The notes below the pieces were generated by a model, which had not been told where the DNA came from, did not search any database, and worked only from the letters and a program-made list of their open reading frames with translations. 64,000 nucleotides of DNA from Streptomyces gossypii (GTDB lineage Bacteria; Actinomycetota; Actinomycetes; Streptomycetales; Streptomycetaceae): positions 62,001 to 126,000 of the forward strand of contig NZ_JAJAGO010000009.1 in NCBI RefSeq assembly GCF_025165795.1, in the 5' to 3' direction. Shown here one piece after another: positions 8,996 through 16,828 of this stretch. Numbering within the stretch: position 1 is the stretch's first letter; every line of letters begins with the position of its first letter. The translations under genes were made by a program, and so were the position numbers.

Positions 8996-9454
8996 ATGGA
9001 TGCGGTGGACAGGCAGCTTATCCAGGCGCTGCGCGAGAACGGGAGAGCGTCGTACGCCGAGCTCGGGCGGCTCGTCGGCCTCTCCGGCCCCAGCGTGACC
9101 GACCGCATCAACCGGCTTGAGGCGGCGGGCGTCATCACCGGTTACCGGGCGACGGTGCACGCTCCGTCGCTCGGCCTGGGCGTCACGGCCCTCATCGGCA
9201 TCCAGCTCTCGGACGCCGTGGACCACGAGGAGGTCGCGGGGCGGCTGCGGGAGCTCGCGGAGATCGAGGACTGCTGGTTCATCGCGGGTGACGACTCCTA
9301 CATGGTCAAGGTCAGGGCGGGTGACGTCGACGACCTGGAGCGCACGATCCAGCGGCTGTCGGGCACCCAGGGCGTCTCCCGCACCCGTACGACGATCGTG
9401 CTCTCCACCAAGTGGGAGAACCGGGTCGGCGAGCTGCCGGAGGACGCCCCGTAG
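8996..9454 (+). CDS. Lrp/AsnC family transcriptional regulator
   Basis: About 152 aa, the standard size. Residues 1-50 form the winged helix-turn-helix (MDAVDRQLIQALRENGRASY, then a SGPSVTDRINRLEAAG recognition helix). Residues 65-145 form the RAM ligand-binding and oligomerisation domain. It sits between mqnM and mqnE, 108 bp before the latter, so control of mqnE or of amino-acid metabolism is possible. The ligand is unknown. Confidence 0.93.
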   Translation: MDAVDRQLIQALRENGRASYAELGRLVGLSGPSVTDRINRLEAAGVITGYRATVHAPSLGLGVTALIGIQLSDAVDHEEVAGRLRELAEIEDCWFIAGDDSYMVKVRAGDVDDLERTIQRLSGTQGVSRTRTTIVLSTKWENRVGELPEDAP

Positions 9455-9562
9455 TGCCGTCCCACCCCGTGAAGAATCGATGCGCAGGGGGGCGTCTGCC
9501 GCCGGTGCGGGGGAGAGTACGCTCGAAAAACGCTGGAAGCCGACCGAAGGAGGCGCGTGCGC

Positions 9563-10729
9563 ATGGACGCTGGACTCAAGCGTGAGCTGGAGGAGAAGGT
9601 CCGCTCCGGGGTGCGGCTGACCCGCGAGGACGGCATCGCGCTCTACGAGTCGGACGATCTCGCCTGGCTCGGCGGTCTGGCGCACGAGGTGCGGACGCGG
9701 AAGAACGGCGACGTCGTCCACTTCAACATCAACCGGCACCTGAACATGACGAACGTGTGCACGGCGTCCTGCGCCTACTGCTCCTTCCAGCGGAAGCCGG
9801 GGGAGAAGGACGCGTACACCATGCGCATCGAGGAAGCGGTGCGGCTGGCGAAGGCGATGGAGGGGGACAACCTCACCGAGCTGCACATCGTCAACGGCCT
9901 GCACCCGACGCTCCCCTGGCGCTACTACCCGCGTTCGCTCAGCGCCCTCAAGGAGGCGCTGCCGCCTTCGGTGTCACTGAAGGCGTTCACGGCGACCGAG
10001 ATCCACCACTTCGAGACGATCTCCGGGCTGGACGCGAGCGAAATCCTGGACGAGCTGATCGAGGCGGGGCTGGAGTCGCTGACCGGCGGCGGCGCGGAGA
10101 TCTTCGACTGGGAGGTCCGGCAGCACATCGTCGACCACGCAACCCACTGGGAGGACTGGTCGCGCATCCACCGGCTCGCGCACCAGAAGGGTCTGAAGAC
10201 CCCGAGCACCATGCTCTACGGCCACATCGAGGAGCCCCGGCACCGCGTCGACCACGTGCTGCGGCTGCGCGAACTGCAGGACGAGACGGGCGGCTTCCAG
10301 GTCTTCATCCCGCTGCGCTACCAGCACGACTTCGTGGACGTGCAGGACGGCAAGGTGCGGAACCGCCTCCAGGCCCGTACGAAGATGGCCAGCGGGGCCG
10401 AGGCGCTGAAGACCTTCGCCGTCTCCCGGCTGCTCTTCGACAACGTGCCGCATGTGAAGGTCTTCTGGGTGATGCACGGCGTGCAGACGGCCCAGCTGGC
10501 GTTGCAGCACGGCGCGGACGACATGGACGGCTCGGTCGTCGAGTACAAGATCACCCACGACGCGGACAACTTCGGCACACCGGACAAGCTCACCCGCGAG
10601 GACCTGCTGGACCTCATCCGGGACGCGGGCTTCCGTCCGGTCGAGCGGAACACCCGCTACGAGACCCTGCGCGAGTACGACGGCCCCGACGCGGACCGCC
10701 GTGAAACGCCGCAGGCGATGCGGGTGTGA
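9563..10729 (+). CDS. mqnE: Aminofutalosine synthase, radical SAM
   Basis: About 388 aa. It adds the S-adenosylmethionine-derived adenosyl radical to 3-enolpyruvylbenzoate to form 6-amino-6-deoxyfutalosine. The radical SAM cluster motif CxxxCxxC (CTASCAYC) is at residues 66-73, inside NMTNVCTASCAYCSFQRKPG. Later conserved segments include ELHIVNGLHPTLPWRYYP and AVSRLLFDNVPHVKVFWVM. The ATG at 9563 sits 9 bases after GAAGGAGG and is preferred to the GTG at 9557, which would be too close to that site. Confidence 0.96.
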   Translation: MDAGLKRELEEKVRSGVRLTREDGIALYESDDLAWLGGLAHEVRTRKNGDVVHFNINRHLNMTNVCTASCAYCSFQRKPGEKDAYTMRIEEAVRLAKAMEGDNLTELHIVNGLHPTLPWRYYPRSLSALKEALPPSVSLKAFTATEIHHFETISGLDASEILDELIEAGLESLTGGGAEIFDWEVRQHIVDHATHWEDWSRIHRLAHQKGLKTPSTMLYGHIEEPRHRVDHVLRLRELQDETGGFQVFIPLRYQHDFVDVQDGKVRNRLQARTKMASGAEALKTFAVSRLLFDNVPHVKVFWVMHGVQTAQLALQHGADDMDGSVVEYKITHDADNFGTPDKLTREDLLDLIRDAGFRPVERNTRYETLREYDGPDADRRETPQAMRV

Positions 10730-10771
10730 CCGACCGGTGACCGCCGCACGGTGTCTCGTAGGCTCGATGGC

Positions 10772-11296
10772 ATGAGTCTGCGCCACGTCCTCACTCAGAA
10801 GATGGACCACCAGCTCGCCGACGGTGTCTGCGCGTTGTGGGCGGACGTCGTCAACGCGGGCGGCGCGGTCGGTTTCGTGCCGCCGGTGACCACGGACGAC
10901 ATCCGCCCCGAGCTGCTGCGCTACCTGGACTCGATGGCCGAGGAACGGGTACGGCTGCTGGTCGGCTTCGACGAGCGGGGCGAGGTCGCGGCCACCGCCT
11001 TCTTCGCCTTCAACACGCATCGGCTGATGCGGCACTGGGTGTGGCTGTACACGGTGATGGTGCGGCCCTCCCTTCAGGGCAGCGGAGCGGGGCGCGAGCT
11101 GATGACCGCCGCCGAGAAGGCCGCGCGGGACATGGACGGCGTGGAGGGCATCCGGCTCACGCTCCGCAGCGGGCTGGGGCTGGAGCGCTTCTACGGCGCG
11201 TGCGGCTACCAGGAGGTCGGCCGGGTACCCGGCGCGATCAGGGTCGGCGAGGACAGTTTCCGTGACGATGTGACGATGTGGCTGGCGCTGAGCTGA
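10772..11296 (+). CDS. GNAT family N-acetyltransferase
   Basis: About 174 aa. The acetyl-CoA-binding core is visible as LYTVMVRPSLQGSGAGRELM (residues 87-106, with the Q/RxxGxG/A loop), followed by the LERFYGACGYQEVGRVPG end of the fold. The acceptor is unknown. The gene's TGA lies inside the first copy of a decamer repeated five times (11291-11340). Confidence 0.88.
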   Translation: MSLRHVLTQKMDHQLADGVCALWADVVNAGGAVGFVPPVTTDDIRPELLRYLDSMAEERVRLLVGFDERGEVAATAFFAFNTHRLMRHWVWLYTVMVRPSLQGSGAGRELMTAAEKAARDMDGVEGIRLTLRSGLGLERFYGACGYQEVGRVPGAIRVGEDSFRDDVTMWLALS

Positions 11297-11340
11297 CACC
11301 AGCTGACACCAGCTGACACCAGCTGACACCAGCTGACACG
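11291..11340 (+). repeat. Five tandem copies of AGCTGACACC over a stop codon
   Basis: Five back-to-back decamers AGCTGACACC, the last ending in G. The first contains the GNAT stop codon. Because the unit is 10 bp, each further copy puts TGA in the next frame, so all three frames are closed within 30 bp. Confidence 0.95.
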
Positions 11341-11378
11341 CAGGACGAGCAGCACTGAGAAGGAATGGAGAGAAGGCC

Positions 11379-11708
11379 GTGAGCAGCAGCACGTCGCACG
11401 CAGCGCTCCGCTACACCACCATGCGGCTGGGCATCTTTGTCGGCTGCCTCGTTGCCGTCGCGGGGCTGGCGTACGTGGGGATCCTGCCGGAGGGCGTCGG
11501 CAAGTCCAATCCCGCGTGGATCCTCCTGCTGGCCCTGGTGGTGTCCGCCCCGCTCAGCTTCGTGCTGTTGCGCCGTCAGCGGGACGCGATGTCCGCGCAG
11601 GTGGCGGGCCGGGTGGACCGGGTAAAGGGAAAGCTCGCCGACAACCGCAGCATGGAGGACGCCACGGACGCGGAGGACGCGACCCCCGGGACCGCGCAGT
11701 CCGCGTGA
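11379..11708 (+). CDS. DUF4229 small membrane protein
   Basis: About 109 aa. Two membrane segments (residues 17-36 and 46-62) are followed by RRQRDAMSAQVAGRVDRVKG, the basic segment typical of actinobacterial DUF4229 proteins, and an acidic Asp/Ala/Glu tail. Function is unknown. The GTG at 11379 follows GGAGAGAAGG. It is followed by a strong hairpin terminator. Confidence 0.82.
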   Translation: MSSSTSHAALRYTTMRLGIFVGCLVAVAGLAYVGILPEGVGKSNPAWILLLALVVSAPLSFVLLRRQRDAMSAQVAGRVDRVKGKLADNRSMEDATDAEDATPGTAQSA

Positions 11709-11768
11709 CTGCCTCCGCGTAACCGCCTCCGCTCAACCGATCAGTGAAGCGCGTCACACACCGCGCGC

Positions 11769-11803
11769 CGCCCCGCCGGGAATCACCTTCTCCCGGCGGG
11801 GCG
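11769..11803. terminator. Rho-independent-type terminator after DUF4229 gene
   Basis: A perfect 13-bp stem (CGCCCCGCCGGGA with TCCCGGCGGGGCG) and a 9-base loop are followed by the T-rich GTTGTGTGTTGG. Confidence 0.8.
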
Positions 11804-11870
11804 TTGTGTGTTGGCGTAGGAACCGCCCAAAGGCTGGCTTTGGGTGAATCAAAGATCTGGTGTTAGCGTG

Positions 11871-11981
11871 ATGTCCATGACGACAGCAGTTTCCTCCGCG
11901 GACGCGATGAGCACGTCGCTCGTCGCGCGGCTGGACGTCGATCTCTGCCGCCGCGTCTCCGCGGCCTGTCCCAGCCGCTGA
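11871..11981 (+). CDS. Cysteine-containing leader peptide (uORF)
   Basis: A 36-aa open frame (34 aa from the second ATG at 11877). Its C-terminal half reads LVARLDVDLCRRVSAACPSR, which matches the pattern of streptomycete leader peptides of the HVDLxRxxSAxC kind. From general knowledge, these precede sulfur- and cysteine-related operons and act by attenuation. A -35-like TTGGGT (11840-11845) and a -10-like TTAGCG (11863-11868) put the likely transcription start at the ATG, so translation may be leaderless. The main gene, a symporter, starts 161 bp downstream. It is too short for ordinary gene calling. Confidence 0.62.
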   Translation: MSMTTAVSSADAMSTSLVARLDVDLCRRVSAACPSR

Positions 11982-12142
11982 CCAGCGGCGCGGACATCTC
12001 TCCGGGTCCTGTGCGCCCTGCGCCCCGCCCGTGGCCTCCCCGCCTCGTGTGACTGGTGCGCCCACGTGCCGTGCGTGCCCTGTGTGCGTGTTGCTCTGCC
12101 TCCTCTGCCTTTCCCGCCATCCGCCCTCACCGGAGTGTGTCC

Positions 12143-13546
12143 GTGTCCTCTGACAGGTCCTCTGATTCGTCCCTTGATTCGTCCCCTGGGATATCCGCCG
12201 CGCCGCGCTCGCGCCTGCGGATACCCAAGGTCCCCTTCTGGGCCCAGATCCTCGGGGGTCTGGTGCTGGGCGTCCTGTTCGGCTGGGTCGCCCGCAACTG
12301 GGAGGTCGACTGGCTCGGCACCAGCCTCACCAAGATCGGCGAAACGTTCATCCAGCTGCTGAAGCTGGCCGTCGCACCGCTCGTCTTCTTCGCGATCGTC
12401 ATCTCGATCACCAACCTGCGGAAGGTCTCCAACGCCGCCCGGCTGGCGACCCGCACGCTGCTCTGGTTCATGGCCACCTCGCTGATCGCCGTCGCGATCG
12501 GCCTGACGATCGGCCTGCTCACCAACCCCGGCGCGGGCACCGGGCTCAGCGCCGAGGACGGTGCCGAGCCGGAGAGCGCGGGCTCCTGGCTCGACTTCCT
12601 GACCGGCATCGTCCCCACGGACGTGATCACGCCGTTCACCGAGCTCAACGTCCTGCAGATCGTCTTCATGGCCGCCGTCGTCGGTATCGCCGCGCTCAAG
12701 CTGGGCCCGAAGGCGGATCCGCTGCTCGTCTTCGGCGAGGCCGTGCTCGCGCTGCTGCAGAAGGCGCTGTGGTGGGTGATCCGGCTCGCACCGCTCGGCT
12801 CCCTCGGCCTGATCGGCACCGCGATCAAGGACTATGGCTGGGACCTGATCGGGCAGTACGCGACCTTCACGGCCGACATCTACATCGGCTGCGCCATCGT
12901 CCTCTTCGGCGTCTACCCGCTGCTGCTGGCGACCGTCGCCAAGGTCAGCCCGCTGCAGTTCTTCCGCGGCGCCTGGCCCGCCATCCAGCTGGCCTTCGTC
13001 TCCCGCTCCTCGGTGGGCACCATGCCGCTCACCCAGAAGGTGACCGAGCGGCTCGGGGTGCCGAAGGAGTACGCCAGTTTCGCCGTCCCGTTCGGCTCCA
13101 CGACGAAGATGGACGGCTGCGCCTCGATCTACCCGGCGATCGCCGCGATCTTCGTCGCCCAGATCTTCGGCGTGGACCTGGGCGTCGGTGACTATCTGCT
13201 GATCGCCTTCGTGTCGGTGATCGGTTCGGCCGCCACCGCCGGACTCACCGGTGCCACGGTGATGCTGACGCTGACCCTCTCCACCCTGGGCCTGCCGCTG
13301 GCAGGTGTCGGGCTGCTGATGGCGATAGACCCGATCCTGGACATGATGCGGACCGCGACCAACGTCGCCGGTCAGGCGCTGATCCCGGTGATCGTCTCGG
13401 CCCGGGAGAAGATCCTGGACCTGGACGCGTTCAACAGTGCGAAGAGCTTCAGCCTGGACGAGCTGGAGTGGGACGAGTCTCCCGCTCCCGCGCAGGCCGA
13501 GGAGCCCGAGCCCCGGGCGGAGCGGCCCCAGCCGCTGCCCGTCTGA
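12143..13546 (+). CDS. Dicarboxylate/amino acid:cation symporter (DAACS family)
   Basis: About 467 aa with the glutamate-transporter (GltP/TcyP) topology. Hallmarks are the serine-rich re-entrant loop RSSVGTMPLTQ near residue 290, the PFGSTTKMDGC segment and the MDPILDM-like AIDPILDMMRTATNVAGQ near residue 395 that forms the ligand and sodium site. A charged Pro/Glu tail ends the protein. GTG 12143 lies 7 bases after CACCGGAG; the open frame continues upstream without support. Family members carry glutamate, aspartate, C4-dicarboxylates or cystine; the cysteine-bearing leader upstream favours a sulfur-linked substrate such as cystine, by inference. Confidence 0.88.
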   Translation: MSSDRSSDSSLDSSPGISAAPRSRLRIPKVPFWAQILGGLVLGVLFGWVARNWEVDWLGTSLTKIGETFIQLLKLAVAPLVFFAIVISITNLRKVSNAARLATRTLLWFMATSLIAVAIGLTIGLLTNPGAGTGLSAEDGAEPESAGSWLDFLTGIVPTDVITPFTELNVLQIVFMAAVVGIAALKLGPKADPLLVFGEAVLALLQKALWWVIRLAPLGSLGLIGTAIKDYGWDLIGQYATFTADIYIGCAIVLFGVYPLLLATVAKVSPLQFFRGAWPAIQLAFVSRSSVGTMPLTQKVTERLGVPKEYASFAVPFGSTTKMDGCASIYPAIAAIFVAQIFGVDLGVGDYLLIAFVSVIGSAATAGLTGATVMLTLTLSTLGLPLAGVGLLMAIDPILDMMRTATNVAGQALIPVIVSAREKILDLDAFNSAKSFSLDELEWDESPAPAQAEEPEPRAERPQPLPV

Positions 13547-13595
13547 CAAGTCGCCCGGCCGGTCACCCGGCGCTGGCCGACTGATCTCACGGCGT

Positions 13596-13639
13596 GCCGA
13601 AAGCTCCCCCGGAACCAGAGGGCCGGGGGAGCTTTCGGC
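13596..13639. terminator. Terminator after symporter gene
   Basis: A 17-bp perfect stem (arms 13596-13612 and 13623-13639, GCCGAAAGCTCCCCCGG and its complement) with a 10-base loop, 50 bp after the symporter stop. Confidence 0.85.
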
Positions 13640-13702
13640 GTAGCCTTGGTGCTGCGCCGCGCAGGTTCGTGGAGGGGCGGGGGATCGTGGTCGGAGGGGT
13701 GG

Positions 13703-14374
13703 ATGAAGGCAGCAGTGGTGGGGACGAAGACCGGCAAGCGGGTGCCCAGGGCTGTCCGTGAACAGCAGATGCTCGACGCGGCGGTCGCGGGATTCGCCCG
13801 GCACGGCTACAGCGCCGCGTCGATGGACGACATAGCGGAGGCGGCCGGAGTCTCCAAGCCGTTGGTGTATCAGTATCTGAAGTCGAAGGAAGACCTCTTC
13901 ACGGCCTGTATCGAGCGCGAGTCGGCTGCCCTGATCGCGGCCGTACGCGCGGGCACGCTGAGCGGCGGCGGCGCCGTCCCCGCCGACCGGATGCTGTGGA
14001 ACGGACTCTGCGCCTTCTTCGCGCACACCGCCGCGCATCCCGACGGATGGGCCGTGCTGCACCAGCAGGCGCGGAGCCAGGGCCAGCCGTTCGCGGACGG
14101 GGTGGCCCTGCTGCGGGCGGAGATCGCGGAGCTGGTGACGGAGCTGATCGGAGTGGCCGCGCGGGACGCCGGGTGCGACGGGGTACTTGCCGAGCGTGAG
14201 GTGTCGGGGCTGGCACACGCGCTGGTGGGAGCCGCGGAGTCGCTCGCCGACTGGGCGAACACCCGCGAGCAGGACCCGCCCTCGGCGAAGGAGACGGCGG
14301 CCACCCTCATGAACTTCTGCTGGGCCGGGCTGGAGAACCTGCTGGGCGGGGACCGCTGGACACCCGCCCACTGA
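13703..14374 (+). CDS. TetR family transcriptional regulator
   Basis: About 223 aa. The N-terminal helix-turn-helix is clear: REQQMLDAAVAGFARHGYSA, then MDDIAEAAGVSKPLVYQYLK at residues 35-60. The rest is a helical ligand-binding domain. The ATG at 13703 follows GGAGGGG. Its last 68 bp overlap the 3' end of the convergent MaoC gene. It probably controls the adjoining fatty-acid genes; a paired palindrome at 15400-15429 is the best operator candidate. Confidence 0.9.
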   Translation: MKAAVVGTKTGKRVPRAVREQQMLDAAVAGFARHGYSAASMDDIAEAAGVSKPLVYQYLKSKEDLFTACIERESAALIAAVRAGTLSGGGAVPADRMLWNGLCAFFAHTAAHPDGWAVLHQQARSQGQPFADGVALLRAEIAELVTELIGVAARDAGCDGVLAEREVSGLAHALVGAAESLADWANTREQDPPSAKETAATLMNFCWAGLENLLGGDRWTPAH

Positions 14375-15224
14375 GGTGCAGCCTGGCGCGGTCACCGACG
14401 CCGCCCCGCACCTCGAAGGCGCCGTCCCGCTCCCCGTAGGTCACCTGGGCGGGAAGCGGCACCGGTGCCCTGAACTTCGCCGTGACGGTGAGGGGCTCGT
14501 CGTCCACCGGCCGTTCCGCCAGACAGCGGGCGAAGGTCCACATGCCGTGGGCTATCGCTCCGGGGAAGCCGAACGGGCGGGCGGTGAGCGGGTGCAGATG
14601 GAGGGGGTTGCGGTCGCCGGAGACCGCGCCGTAGCCGCGCCCCAGCCCTGCGGGCAGCGTCCACTCGGTCCGGACGGGCAGCGGCTCGGGGTCCGAGCGG
14701 GCGGCGGTGCCCTTGGAGTCCGCGCCCGCGCCCGAGCCCGCGCCCGAGTCCGCGCCCGCGCCCGCTTCCGCGCCCGCGCGGTGACGGCACAGGTACGTGC
14801 TGCGGGAGCGCCACACCGTCTCGCCGTCCAGCCGCGCCTCGGTCACCATGTCGAAGCTGCTGCCGCGCCGGTGCGGGGCCAGCCCCTCGGCGTGCACCCG
14901 CAACTGCGGCCGGTCCGCGGCGTACAGCGGGCCGTACCGGGTGATCCCGATGTCCGTGTGCACCAGGCCGAGCAGCGGGAAGGGGAAGTCGGGCCGGGCC
15001 ATCAGCCTCATGGCGAGCGGGAAGCCGAGGAGGTGCGGGTAGCTGAGCGGCAGCGGGTCCGTGCGGTGGAAGGCACAGACCTCGGCGTACGCCGCCAGCC
15101 TGCCGGGGTCCACCCGCACGGCGTCCGCCACGAGCCGCTCGGCCGGGAGCCGCGCGCGGGCGTACGGTCCCCGCTTGCGCAGCGAGCCCAGCGCGCCCCT
15201 GGCCAGAGTGAGTGCGGGGCCCAT
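14307..15224 (-). CDS. MaoC-like (R)-enoyl-CoA hydratase/dehydratase
   Basis: About 305 aa, a double hot-dog MaoC protein. The catalytic motif is VSGDRNPLHLHPLTARPFGF near residues 206-225, with Asp and His in the usual spacing, followed by AIAHGMWTFARCLAE. A low-complexity Ala/Gly/Asp linker lies around residues 150-170. It would hydrate enoyl-CoA or enoyl-ACP intermediates. Its ATG overlaps the TGA of a 49-codon upstream frame (ATGA). It converges on and overlaps the TetR gene. Confidence 0.88.
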   Translation of the reverse strand: MGPALTLARGALGSLRKRGPYARARLPAERLVADAVRVDPGRLAAYAEVCAFHRTDPLPLSYPHLLGFPLAMRLMARPDFPFPLLGLVHTDIGITRYGPLYAADRPQLRVHAEGLAPHRRGSSFDMVTEARLDGETVWRSRSTYLCRHRAGAEAGAGADSGAGSGAGADSKGTAARSDPEPLPVRTEWTLPAGLGRGYGAVSGDRNPLHLHPLTARPFGFPGAIAHGMWTFARCLAERPVDDEPLTVTAKFRAPVPLPAQVTYGERDGAFEVRGGVGDRARLHLSGRVSSGPRPAGSPARPSRSS

Positions 15225-15373
15225 CAGGCAGCGGTCCTTCGTAGGGTGGTGTCCAGGGCGGAACGCGGCGTGGCGTGCGCCTCACCGAGTTCCGCAACCG
15301 ACCGAATACCCGTAGCGTCCAGGTCCACGGCGGAGTGGCGGGCGTCCGGTCCGGACGGGTCACGGTCGGCCAT
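15224..15373 (-). CDS. Small ORF translationally coupled to MaoC gene
   Basis: 49 aa from an ATG at 15373 with a GAGGAG site 7 bases upstream; the TGA overlaps the MaoC ATG. The product is hydrophilic (begins MADRDPSGPDARHSAVDLDA) and I recognise no domain. In related clusters, from memory, a 3-oxoacyl-ACP reductase lies at this position, so this could be a remnant, or a real coupling leader. The well-placed ribosome site and overlap argue that it is translated. Confidence 0.45.
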   Translation of the reverse strand: MADRDPSGPDARHSAVDLDATGIRSVAELGEAHATPRSALDTTLRRTAA

Positions 15374-15399
15374 TCCCGCACTCCTCGCGCTCAAAGGAT

Positions 15400-15429
15400 T
15401 TACTTCCAAGTAAGGTTACTCATAAGTCA
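15400..15429. promoter_or_regulatory. Double TTACTnnnAAGTnA operator
   Basis: TTACTTCCAAGTAA (15400-15413, 6-bp arms) is followed one turn and a half later by TTACTCATAAGTCA (15416-15429). Both fit TTACTNNNAAGTNA with a 16-bp period. They lie in the divergent gap between the MaoC unit and the thiolase gene, 16 bp before the thiolase ATG. Such paired palindromes suit a TetR repressor, probably the one encoded at 13703. Confidence 0.55.
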
Positions 15430-15444
15430 GGAGTTTGGTCGAGG

Positions 15445-16758
15445 ATGAGTTCCAGCGGCCTCATGCGTGCTCAGCCCCCGCGCCGTGTCGCGGTCGTCGG
15501 CGGCAGCCGGATCCCGTTCGCGCGCGTGGACGGCCCATACGCGCGCTGCTCGAACCAGGACATGCTGACCGCGACGCTCGACGGCCTCGTCGAGCGTTTC
15601 GGCCTGCACGATCCGCATGCGGTCGGTGAGGTCGCGGCGGGCGCCGTCGTCAAGCACAGCCGTGACATCAACCTGGCCCGAGAGAGCGTCCTGGGCTCAC
15701 TGCTCGACCCGCGCACCCCGGCGTACGACATCCAGCAGGCGTGCGGCACCGGCCTGCAGGCCGTGATCTCCGTCGCCAACAAGATCGCCCTCGGCCAGCT
15801 CGACTCGGGCATCGCGGGCGGCTCCGACACCACCAGCGACGTACCGCTCGCCGTCGACGACCGGCTGCGGCGCATCCTGCTGGCCGCCCGGCGGGCCAAG
15901 ACGCTCAAGGCGCGGGCGCGGGAGCTGGCCCGGATCCGGCCCCGGCACCTGCTCCCGGAGATCCCGCGCAACGCCGAGCCCCGCACCGGCCTTTCGATGG
16001 GCGAGCACGCAGCCCGTACGGCCAAGGAATGGGGCATCACCCGGCAGGAACAGGACGAACTCGCCGCCCTGAGCCACCGCAACCTGGCAACCGCCTACGA
16101 CAGCGGCTTCCTGCACGAGCTGGTCGTGCCCTTCAGCGGCCTCGCCCGGGACCAGAACCTGCGCCCCGGCACATCCGCCGCCAAGCTCGGCCAGCTCGCA
16201 CCCGTCTTCGGCCTCGCGGACGCGGACGGCGGCGAGGCCACCATGACGGCCGGGAACTCCACGCCGCTCACGGACGGCGCCGCCGCAGTGCTGCTGGCGG
16301 ACGAGGAGTGGGCCGAGCGGCGCGGCCTGAAGCCGCTCGCCTACCTCACCGCGTACGAGACCGGCGCCGTCGACTTCACGGACGAGGCCGGTGAGGGGCT
16401 GCTGATGGCCCCCGCCTTCGCCGTCCCCCGGATGCTGCGGCGTGCCGGGCTGGGGATGGAGGACTTCGAACTCGTGGAGATCCACGAGGCGTTCGCCTCC
16501 CAGGTGCTCGCCACCATGGCCGCCTGGGAGAAGCAGGGGCTGGCGCCGGTGGACCGCTCCCGGCTGAACGTCGCCGGTTCCTCCCTGGCGACGGGCCACC
16601 CCTTCGCCGCCACCGGCGCCCGGATCGTCGCCACCCTCGCCAAACTGCTCGCCGAGCGTGAGGGCGTACGCCCCGGCGCCCGCGGCCTGATCTCCATCTG
16701 CGCGGCCGGCGGACAGGGGGTGACCGCGATCCTCGAACGCGCCCACCGCGCCGCATGA
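15445..16758 (+). CDS. Acetyl-CoA C-acyltransferase (thiolase)
   Basis: About 437 aa. The acyl-accepting cysteine is in DIQQACGTGLQAV at residue 99; the C-terminal active-site segments SLATGHPFAATGAR and SICAAGGQGV (His and Cys) are intact, as is EIHEAFASQVLA. Length and the insertion near residues 150-180 fit the FadI-like group of beta-oxidation thiolases. It would cleave or condense 3-oxoacyl-CoA. It starts right after the double palindrome, and the acyl-CoA ligase gene follows 70 bp downstream. Confidence 0.93.
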   Translation: MSSSGLMRAQPPRRVAVVGGSRIPFARVDGPYARCSNQDMLTATLDGLVERFGLHDPHAVGEVAAGAVVKHSRDINLARESVLGSLLDPRTPAYDIQQACGTGLQAVISVANKIALGQLDSGIAGGSDTTSDVPLAVDDRLRRILLAARRAKTLKARARELARIRPRHLLPEIPRNAEPRTGLSMGEHAARTAKEWGITRQEQDELAALSHRNLATAYDSGFLHELVVPFSGLARDQNLRPGTSAAKLGQLAPVFGLADADGGEATMTAGNSTPLTDGAAAVLLADEEWAERRGLKPLAYLTAYETGAVDFTDEAGEGLLMAPAFAVPRMLRRAGLGMEDFELVEIHEAFASQVLATMAAWEKQGLAPVDRSRLNVAGSSLATGHPFAATGARIVATLAKLLAEREGVRPGARGLISICAAGGQGVTAILERAHRAA

Positions 16759-16828
16759 CTCCAGCTGCCCGCTCGCCGCACCCCGGCGGCCGGCCTGATC
16801 CGTGGAACCAGGACCTCAAGGAGCCCCC

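Noticed and set aside
14307..14374. 68-bp overlap of convergent TetR and MaoC genes as a sign of a wrong end
   Set aside because: Both frames keep good codon use and normal family lengths; convergent overlaps of this size occur, so both ends are kept.
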